Of a DNA stretch of 64,000 nucleotides, positions 33,601-42,600 are shown piece after piece. The first letter of the stretch is position 1, and each line of letters starts with the position of its first letter. The stretch lies in assembly GCA_950097015.1 (NCBI GenBank), contig CATNEN010000039.1:8448501-8512500 (forward strand), in the 5' to 3' direction. The position numbers were made by a program, and so were the translations under genes. The stretch comes from Macrostomum hystrix (taxonomy: Eukaryota > Platyhelminthes > Macrostomidae). A model generated the notes under the pieces. It made no database searches. It saw nothing but the letters and a program-made list of their open reading frames with translations, and was not told the origin of the DNA.

Positions 33601-34885
33601 CTAGCATCTATCTCACCCCACTCTAGCATCTATCTTACCCCACTCTAGCATATATCTCACCCCACACTAGCATCTATCTCACCCCACTCTAGCATCTATC
33701 TCACCCCACACTAGCTTAGATCTCATCTCTCATCTCATAGTTTTTAGTGCACTTCATAAACTATCTGACCAACTCGGATGGCAACACTCAAACCAACCTG
33801 ATACGGAGCCACAATGGATTTGAGCACATCGACATCCCGCTTGGCCTTGACTAGAGCCTCCTCCAAATCCTCGTTGTTGGCCTCGACCTCCTCGTGTCCA
33901 GTCGTCATCGAAGAAGAAGCCGCCGCCGCGGCCTTCTTTGCCGCCTTGTTGTTTGACAATGATTTTGATAGCGACTTGGACAGCGAGTGTAGGAAACTAT
34001 CGTCATCCTCGGAGCTGACAGCCGCTGCCGATGCGAAGGCTGAACTCGCCGCCGCCGCTGCCGCCTGCAGTTCATCGATCTGGCGCTGCATCTCCTGCCT
34101 CTCCTGCTGCCACAGCTGCGACTCATGCGACATCCTTGCTTGCGCGTCGCTGACGGCTTCGCGGACTGACTCACGGATGATGTGATGCAGGGATTCTACC
34201 TCCTGCCTGAAATGTGAGATGCAGGGATTTTCCCTCCTGCCTGCAATGTGAGATGCAGGGATTCTACCTCCTGCCTGCAATGTGAGATGCAGGGATTCTA
34301 CCTCCTGCCTGCAATGTGAGATGCAGGGATTTTACCTCCTGCCTGCAATGTGAGATGCAGGGATTTTACCTCCTGCCTGCAATGTGAGATGCAGGGATTC
34401 TACCTCCTGCCTGCAATGTAAGATGCAGGGATTCTACCTCCTGCCTGCAATGTGGGATGCAGGGATTCTACCTCCTGCCTGCAATGTGAGATGCAGGGAT
34501 GCTACCTCCTGCCTGCAATGTGAGATGCAGGGATTCTACCTCCTGCCTGAAATGTAGCAATGTATGATGCAGGGATTCTACCTCCTGCTTGCAATGTGTG
34601 ATGTAGGGATTCTACTGGCAATTCGAGCCCTTTGTCCATGTGTTTCGCCCTGCCTCACTTATAGTTTTGCTGCACAAACTCCAGCTCTTCCTCTTTGAGT
34701 CCAGCAGCGGTTTTTAAATCCGCCAGTTCGTCCTCCAACTGTCGAATGCGCGCCTCCTTCTGCAGATAGAGCTCCTTCATTGCCGCCCGCTGCTCACTGA
34801 ACTCGGCCTCTTGGCGGGCCAGCAGCTGCTTCAGAGCCGCCGCCGACTCATCGCCTGCGGTTTCCAAGTCTTCAGCAGCAGACAT
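27612..34885 (-). CDS. RABEP1: rabaptin-5 (Rab GTPase-binding effector protein 1)
   Basis: Eight exons in transcript order: 34659-34885, 33798-34206, 32898-33137, 32041-32433, 29334-29740, 28665-28896, 28372-28629, 27612-27959. All phases agree and give 837 aa; human RABEP1 is about 862. Rabaptin-5 is a coiled-coil effector that bridges Rab4/Rab5 and the Rab5 exchange factor on early endosomes. Diagnostic segments are KELYLQKEARIRQLEDEL in exon 1, a Ser/Ala-rich middle, LVSEQEWSNLQLEI with CELCRNYEAQLQ at the exon 4-5 join, LKLREDLITARASLEHL in exon 6 and KDFVELSQSLQVQLEGLRQ in exon 8, each matching the corresponding human region. The C-terminus adds a FYVE-like finger of CxxC pairs (CHAC, CLHC, CHAC, CSVC) without the RHHCR core. 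Intron 3 appears to use a GC donor and intron 6 is only 35 bp. Six of seven introns carry tandem or degenerate repeats. Confidence 0.94.
28050..28365. repeat. 20-bp minisatellite in rabaptin intron 7
   Basis: About 15 units of CAGGTGAGCTGAATGTCTAA and GATAGTCTAA variants. On the transcript strand the first unit begins within about 6 bases of the exon 7 donor, and the array fills most of the 412-bp intron. Confidence 0.93.
28950..29280. repeat. 25-bp minisatellite in rabaptin intron 5
   Basis: About 12 units with core GGGTATTAAGCTTCGAACAG. On the transcript strand a unit resembles the real acceptor region: both have TAATACCCGT, and the exon 6 start carries CACCTGTTGGAG where the unit has CACCTGTTCGAAG. 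Confidence 0.9.
29800..30660. repeat. 21/25-bp minisatellite in rabaptin intron 4, exon-5 side
   Basis: About 38 units of GGATCTGATGGGATTCTAGT with a TTGTG-containing longer form (GATTCTTGTGTTGGATCTGA). It abuts exon 5 within about 60 bp. Confidence 0.95.
30661..31339. other. non-repeated part of rabaptin intron 4
   Basis: AT-rich with no coding signal; no feature seen. Confidence 0.5.
31340..31915. repeat. 26-27-bp minisatellite in rabaptin intron 4, exon-4 side
   Basis: About 21 units of the form CCCAAATCCCAATCCTTGAT plus TAGCCTC in the left half, and CCCATTCCTCAATTAGCCTC in the right half. The two sub-families are in separate blocks, so they expanded one after the other. A 130-bp higher-order duplication is visible around 31440-31640. 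Confidence 0.94.
32520..32640. repeat. short degenerate tandem repeat in rabaptin intron 3
   Basis: Three good copies of GATTGACAGATGGGATGTCA followed by progressively diverged units (GATAGACAGG, TATCGACAAG, GATCGACTAG) to about 32830. Confidence 0.75.
33232..33720. repeat. 22-bp minisatellite in rabaptin intron 2
   Basis: About 22 units of CATCTATCTCACCCCACACT plus AG, with C/T and CACA/CTCT variants. On the transcript strand each unit contains GGGGTGAGATAGATG, a 5'-splice-site-like word. Confidence 0.95.
34207..34620. repeat. 34-bp minisatellite in rabaptin intron 1, seeded by a 3' splice site
   Basis: About 12 units. On the transcript strand each reads CTCACATTGCAG followed by GCAGGAGGTAGAATCCCTGC and AT. 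The true exon 2 acceptor is CTCACATTTCAG and the exon itself starts GCAGGAGGTAGAATCCCTGC, so the array runs into the exon and its last unit contains about the first eight codons. Confidence 0.95.
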
Positions 34886-37800
34886 GCTTTCTTATCAGAA
34901 GTGTTGGCCAAAGTGTTCTCTTAACTCTGCAGCATTTATAAGTTTACTGCAAAAAAATCCACTAAACATTTTACTTTCTATTGTGCTAAGCTTTTGTATC
35001 TCAAACACTAGTGACAAATTGTAAGCCAAAGCTGGCAGAAGAGAAAATTTAGTTTATATATGAAAGAAATTATATGTATATGTATACTATATAAACATAT
35101 ACAACAATCGTGATTCAAAGTCCAGCAAGGGCTGCTGTGATTTGACACTTAGAATATACACAAGATGAAGATCGGTTATGCAGAGCGTCACAGAAGTAAA
35201 ACAATTCCTAATGCTTAATGTATAACTCACGTAAAACAATAAACAGGAAAATTTCATTCTAATTTTCGTGTGAAAGTGGCCTTTAAACATGAAAACTCAA
35301 GTGTCGTGTCCTGTATATACAATACTTCAGTCAAACTTGACGTGTATATGAGATGTGGTTCAATAAGGTTACTCAGAAATATGCAAAACTAAAAAGAGTT
35401 AATTGAGGATCGAATATTTTTCGATCTCACATCTCACATCTTCTAGTGGGTCATAGACACTCTGGGTCATAGACCCATTAGAAGACATGTCATATCATAG
35501 ACCCACTAAAAGACAGTGGGTGAAGTTTCAAGTCAATTAAAAAACTGTATTTTATAGGATTAAAGTTTAAGAAGCACTATTTCTTTAATTATATGTATCT
35601 GATTGTAGCTTACTTGTAACTAAAAACACATTATTTTATTTAAATTAATTGGTAAAAGTTTGCTTATAATAATTTTTATGAAAAAGAAATTAAAACTAGG
35701 GGGTGAGTAGATCAGCAGCTTATGTCGCAGCCTCACTTTCCAGTGGTTGCTGGTTTGTTCCTCCCTCCAAGTGATGATTATTTCACTACTTAGTTGGAGA
35801 TTTGCAAAGTAGTGACTTGCGGAGATGCACCTTATTCTAGCTTAACCCCTGCTTTCTGCATGCCTGCTTGTTTGTGTTTCTGTGTTGGGCTGGTTGTGAG
35901 GCGTTATATGGGGGTAGGGCAGTATGCACCAGCCATGCGTGCTCTGAGTGGCAAGGTTTCACCAGCCATCTGCGCACATGGCCCACACTCCGTAAGGTGT
36001 ACATTATGCTGGATTAATCCGGCATATATTTGGCTGGGCTAACCCTTTCTTGGCGTACAGTTGGCATACAAAAATTTTTTTATGCATCTGGCATACAACT
36101 GGCGTAACTTGTGCGCTGGACCAGACCAACCGACTATACGCCGGACCAATTGTACAACAGGCCAATCGTACGCCAGGCACATAAAGTAAAAAAAACTAAA
36201 ATGTATAATAGCAATGAAATGAACTTAAAAATTAAGATCTAATCCAACCAAGTAATTGGCTTGCAAAAGCCACAAACAAAACACAAAAATAAAAATGTCC
36301 TGTTACACAACACATTAAACACAACTTACAATGAGGATAGTATTTAAATGTAAAAAAATTTCAGAGTGGTCCAAATTAACAAATTGTTTAGTGTATTGTC
36401 AGCAATAAAAATATTTTGACACTTTATTTAGATTGAAAGTATCATATTGCTAAAAGAATGGCTGTGAAAGACATAATATTGTGTACTTTTAAAAAAATGT
36501 CTTGATTTGAATTTTTTGTTTTTGTTTTTCGTTCTAATCTTTTAAGTGTTTGCTTGCTTGCTGCGTTTGTACTTGTATATAAAGTCCCTTTGCGCAAGAA
36601 AATCAGTTGCAAATTTTGGCGTCAATTAGGTGAGAAAAATTTAATATCGGCATACAAACACAAGCATGCCAATTTTCAATCTAGTGTATACCCAGCATAA
36701 TCCGGACTATGGCACATGGCTTGGTCTTCTCATCCCTAGGCCTACCCTTTAGGCATCTAAGTCCTCCCCTGGTTTGGTCAGCTCTATGCATGTGTGGGCC
36801 TGGGGTGAGAAGCACTCCAGCTGCTGCCCCCCTTTCCCGCTTGGCTTGTTGCTGTGCCTGAGGTGCTTGTGTCCAGGGGTCCAGATGGCACAATGGAGGA
36901 CTTCTGCCTTGTTTGCTGGCCTGGGGGCATAACATTCCTACACTTGTGGGCCAAGTGCCCTATGCCCCTTACAATTAAGTAACTAAATTAAAAATATTAA
37001 TGATTTACCTACTTTGTGAATAATTATTATCTATAAATATATATTAACAAATACATGAACTTCATTGCAACAATGTAGTTGTTGCTGTCCATTTGTCATC
37101 CTTGTCATGTTGTCTAATTCAGATATATTTGTACAGACCCACAAAAGTCCTTAGGCAGTTAGGCCCACCCTGTAAAAAATAGTTTTAATCTTCAATAGTT
37201 CCCCTTGTCTCTATTGAAGTTTAATCCTATTTATAATTCACACTGAATTTACCTGACTCGCTGACTGAAAACCCTTCAATCACCATGTCCTGCTTAGTGT
37301 GGTATTCCAATATTATATTGGGGTCCCTGCAAAAGCCTTTATGCTAAGGCCACCCAATAATAAGTATGAGTAATCTTCAATAGGTTCCCTTGAAGTCTTT
37401 TTAACTCTTTTGAAGTTTAACCCTATTTGCTAACCATTCTCCCAAAAAACACACAACAATATTTTTTCTAACATTCCTAATTCCCTATGTGCCACAGTGT
37501 GGTCATCCTGTGATAAGGAAGCCACTCCATAAAAATTGGTTGTAGATGGAACAAAATTGTTTTCTTTTTTAACTCAGCACTCACAGAAACATTTATAGAC
37601 ACAGATTCATACCCCTAATAAATCTGGAACTATTTTATAGGATAAAAGTTAAAGAAACCCCAAAAAAGATAGTATTCGTTAGAAATACATTAATAAAGCA
37701 TATTTTCCATTAGAACATCACGTACTGATCAATCATATAGTCGAGTCTTTAGAGACTTAAGTAGCGTGTTGCAAACCGTGACTAGGCCCTAGTTACTGCG

Positions 37801-39608
37801 CAATCGTCTTAAGACAATGCTCTCCAACAACTTGAACAGTGATTTTAGTGATTTCCTTTTGAGTTCCTGTAATATTCATTTTATCGTAAAATATACTAAA
37901 CAAGCGAAGAATACTACAGGTATAACAGTTTTTTTGCTTTTGGTAGTGTTGTAGTTCTAACCGCTAGCTTTTTTAAGATTTACGTTCAATTTGTTTAACT
38001 GGTTTACAACGAAAAATCAAAGACGCTTAGAATTGTTTGCGTGTGAGTTCAGCGTGTGACGAAAACAATGGCGAACGTGTAGCGGTAGCAATTATTTGGT
38101 AGCTTCTTAGTTGTAGCTTGCACGGTTATACTTGTTCTTCAGTTGACGTATTTACTTATTTCTTTCGCAGCATACAAATGCACTTTATGAGCTCGACCAC
38201 TCAAGCATGCACTTTGGGGATTACAAGACAGTGCGAGACAGACGGTTACAATAAAGTCTGTAACTTAACCTACTCTACAAATTATAAGTCAATGAGACTT
38301 TAGATTTAAATTCAGATTGCGTCCAGTTGAAACTAAATTGAAACTTGCTGTTGCTCTGTCGCGCTGCCTCTGCAGCGTTCCGATTTAAACACGCATAGTC
38401 GCAGAACAAACGAACGAGCAGGGAAAGAGAGAGCAAACCAGGGGACGCGCGAGAGAAAGGGGCAAGCAGCTCTGAACTAAAAATCACGTTTCCTTGAATA
38501 CATTTTAAAGGCTATGAATTTCTACGAAACCGCAATATAGCAAACCATTGGCATTGAAGCGATTAAACAGTTCAACAAGTATCAACGACTATTGCTAACC
38601 TATGGAAAGAACCTAGCGAATTAATAGCTACGCAAACTTGTTGCAACAACAAAATATGACTTCACGACGTCACAAGCGCCTATTTTGTTGCAATATAAAA
38701 CAACTTAACATAAATTGCAATACGAATTATGAACGCAAAAATCCCACACAAGCTATACATTTTCTTTTTTGAAACTTTGTTTTTTTGTGCCCTAGAATTT
38801 GTAACTATAAAATAGTGCTGCAGTTCTTTTTAACTCTTGTTAACACTTATTTAGCAACTTATTCGTAAGACAACAGATTCTTTGTTTTTTAGGCTTAAAA
38901 TATTTGCGTCACATAAAATGCTTGGTGAGCCTTTGCCGCAGTCATTCTGATAGTGATCTTGTGCACCAACAATCAATCACAATGACTAAGTGTCATTTCA
39001 TCCGGGTATAATTGCAAACGATTTTTTAAAATGAATGTTGACATCAATCGGTGATAAAACTGCATTTTACAATTATTGTAACTTACACCAAAATTTCGCA
39101 GATTTGCAAACGTGTACTCAAAAGGCAGTTCTTAGCGATTGCATGGATTTTTTATTTGAATTCCAGGCACTGATGTTTATAAAATTCATATGACTTATTA
39201 GTAGATTAATTTGATGATAGAAAACTGGCTGAAATTTTAAAAGCTGAACGACTTTTTTTAACATTATAGACCATTAAAAACATTTATCATTACAATTAAG
39301 TTTTAAGTGCAGTACACACAGAAACTTCTGCATCGAGTCTATTTTTAGCTATAGAAGAAGAGTGTGTTAAACATTCGCATGAACAAAAGCCTAAACTTTA
39401 GCTATTTTTAAGGAAAAAACAAAGCAAAAAATAGTTTTAACTGTACTTTACTGGATGACGAAATAATACTGTTTATATAATTACGCGCTATAAAGTTTTC
39501 GATAATAAAATCCTGTACACTTTCATTGAATTATTTTTTTAATTGGGTCGTGCCGCTCTGCGTGATTCGGCCTGTTTTTTACGATATTTTGTCCGAAAGC
39601 TGAGAAAA
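34886..39608. other. intergenic region between rabaptin and Wnt
   Basis: Contains the dispersed repeat above and an old diverged duplication near 37130-37410, where GTCCTTAGGC/CCTTTATGCTAAGG-type words and TAATCTTCAATAG occur twice. A moderately GC-rich patch at 35700-36160 and another at 36700-36960 look like mobile-element remnants but were not identified. The rest is AT-rich with no coding signal. Confidence 0.5.
35040..35425. repeat. dispersed repeat, uninterrupted copy
   Basis: Shares its left part (GAGAAAATTTAGTTTATA, TTCTAATTTTCG, GTGTCGTGTCCTGTATAT, CTTCAGTC) and right part (GTATATGAGATGTGGTTCAA, GGATCGAATATTTTT) with the copy split by the palindromic element at 42215-43032. It represents the pre-insertion state. 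Confidence 0.8.
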
Positions 39609-42600
39609 TCAATCGCAAACCTTTCTCTGCCGGTCTGTGACGCAGGTCTGACATTTGACTTCGCAGCACCAAACAAAGCGGCAGTTGCATTTTTTGTCAA
39701 TGTGCTTGTAGTGCTCCACAGTGAACGTGCCGGTGCAGCAAATACTGCTACAGTTGCCGCGGCCAATGTTGCAAACACGGCTGTGAACACCGGGCAGGCT
39801 CCACTGGCGACTCGGCTCGCAAAAGAAGTCGCTGTCGACTGACTCATAGTAAACAAGATCCTGACGACGGGGAAGTGCCCCCGGCTGATGTGGCGAACGG
39901 CCGACCTTCACAAGGTTCAGCCGACGTCGACTGCGCCGACCAAGTCGGCGTCTATTCTGTTGCCGCTGCTGCTGCTGCTGGCTTCGATGCTTCGATGAGT
40001 CATCTCTCCGCAGGAGGTTTTGATCCAGGTAGATGTTCACTGGACTAGCTGTTAATTTTTATGCGACAGATAAAACGCTTGGTTTGAAAGTTTATTAATA
40101 ACTAAACCTTATTAATAAAGTTAAATAAAACTTTAATAAAACTTTAAATAAAGTTTATTAATAAATGTACAAGCAATTGCAAGTTCATGTAGGAATATAA
40201 TGATTTTCAACCCATTTTAAGAAATGATTCCCGCTTTTGAAAAATTTGTTGCATTTGATCGGAGCTATGCCAGGATTCCATCAACGGCCACGCCTCCAGT
40301 GACTTTTCGAAGATACTTTACTTGTTATTTAAACTCGTCAAGTGTAGGTACTTTATCTGATTGTCGATAATGAAATTGTCTAGCCGCTTACCCTGCTCAA
40401 CTTTGACAGCATTTTTGTAGCGCGTCTTGAGGAACTCTCCGATCACCTGGAAGCTGGCCACCTCGCGCCAGCAGATGCGGTGGGAGCAGCTGCCACTGGT
40501 GCCGTGGCAGACGCACTTTGTCTCCATCGTCTGAGCAACCGCCTGTAATTAAAAGCGGCTGTTTTCAGGGGGTCAGTGGCAGAGCGGTTAACGCGTTTGC
40601 CTCTCGCAACAAGGTCCCTGAGCTCGATTCCGCGGCGAGGCCCCATTTATTTGGGGTGCAGCCTCTGATAGATGGCTTGGGGGTTGTCATGCATTTTACG
40701 CCCTTCAGGGCCAACCTCCAAGGCACATTGAGAGTGTACACTGGCTGACGATGAAAAAGTCAGGGCAGATTTACACACCTGCATCTGTGTGAGCGTGTAC
40801 CTGCGTACGGTATCGGTGCCTCCTCGCTGGCTGTGGATCGAGTGTCACCAATAATGTGCCATTGCTCGCAGCCCTCCTGCAGTGATTATTTTTTATTTCA
40901 GTCGCTGTTTTCAGTACCTGCAGACCAGTAAAGAACATTTCTGACGTCACAACGTCCTTGGAGGTACTAAATGCACTAATTTAATCATCGACTTCATTTG
41001 GCTTGCAAGAACAGCTTATAAATTCATGAGTCTATTGGTAAAAGACCTAGGAACGAGATAGATCGCATCGCCATCTCTCTGAGGAGGCCCCACATTTCAT
41101 GTCGAATGCAGGGCTTGTGTACAGTTGAGACGCTAAGAGACCTCTCCCCAAGCTACAACTCACCCTCCGCCCGGCGTTAAAGTTGTGCAGCATAGCCAGG
41201 TAGCGCACATCCCTGCCGCTCTCAGGCCGGTCCAACAGTTTGCGACTGATGGAGCCGGCGAAGGCCGAGTTGTGATCGCAGCCGGCGTACCTGGCCGCGG
41301 CTGGCAGCGACAGCGACGCTGCTGGAGTCTCACCGGCGTCGCGACTCACCCGACAGGGGCAGCAGCGCAACGACCGGCGGCACTCGGAGGCGATTGAAGC
41401 CGTGACGCCGGCGGATACCACGGCTAGGGCGAAGGCCGTCTCCGGGATGCCTGAGTGTTTCAGTTGAGGAGTGGTCTCAATTTTCGCATGCGATCTACAC
41501 AGGTGCTCTGCTAAAACTACAGAACCAATCTTGAATATGTACTTTTACTATTTCTGCTAAGTGAGTCTAGTAGCCAGTGATTCGGAACTTCAGACGTCTA
41601 GTCGAGAGGTCAGGAGTTCAATTCTCAGCCCTTTTTGTCAGCAAATTATATTGGATCATATTATCTATCTCTCTCTTTTGGTTTGTTGGTTATTAGAGTT
41701 CAATCAGTGTTCGATTGGATGAAAGAATAGTGAAAACTCGATTCTTTAGCATTGATTGAATTCGATTAACAGTAGACAGACAACGGGGTATTTCAAATGC
41801 CCACATTTTTTTCTGTATCCCCTAAAATATTCAACCCACCGTCATGAATCATATTATGCAACTAGCTCGTATGTCGGCTATTACTGTTGATTTAATCGCT
41901 TCATGTCCGCTATATAATGTCCGCTTCTGACAGCACATGTGTCTTTTCGGGAGCACGAGAGGACTTTGACACTGAAACTTTTCCCGCCAAGCATTGCTCG
42001 CAAGAGTTTTTTCGTGCTGAGCGATATGGAGCATGTTTTACTGGCAAAAGAGAAAATTTAGTTTATGAAATAGTTTATATGAAAGAAATAATATGTATAT
42101 GTATATTATATATAATACAGGATAATTGCATTCTAATTTTCGGGTGATAGTGGTCTTAAAAACATTAAAACACAAGTGTCGTGTCCTGTATATGCGAAAC
42201 TTCAGTCGTACTTAGCAGTAGGACTACCAAGCCATTTTGCCGCCCGTTTTTATACCAAGGGGGGGAAATTCCCCCCAGACAGTTTTTTTGCTGCACCCGA
42301 ACGGAACAATGCAAGCACACGAAACTCAAGAACACGGGCCAACTTTTTGTTGCGCATCTCCTGAAACAACAAACAAGTCGCAGCTCTTCAGACCGTCGAG
42401 ATATTCAATGTTTCTGGCCGATGGTCCGATATTTCCCGTAAGCGCTAGTGTATTTCATACACCCCTATACACGAATTAGCACTGCGCCTCAGTGCGGCCT
42501 TGCCAGGCCTTCAAACTTTATCAGAATGCCCCCGAATGTGCTTGCATCATCTCCGACTTCGGCGGTCACCGACCTTTATCTAGACGGAGCTGCTGGACCT

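Noticed and set aside
39543-39842. Plus-strand 99-codon frame
   Set aside because: Antisense to the last Wnt exon.
40568-40640. tRNA gene
   Set aside because: A- and B-boxes are present but the acceptor stem is not; the sequence continues into a repeated body, so it is a SINE head.
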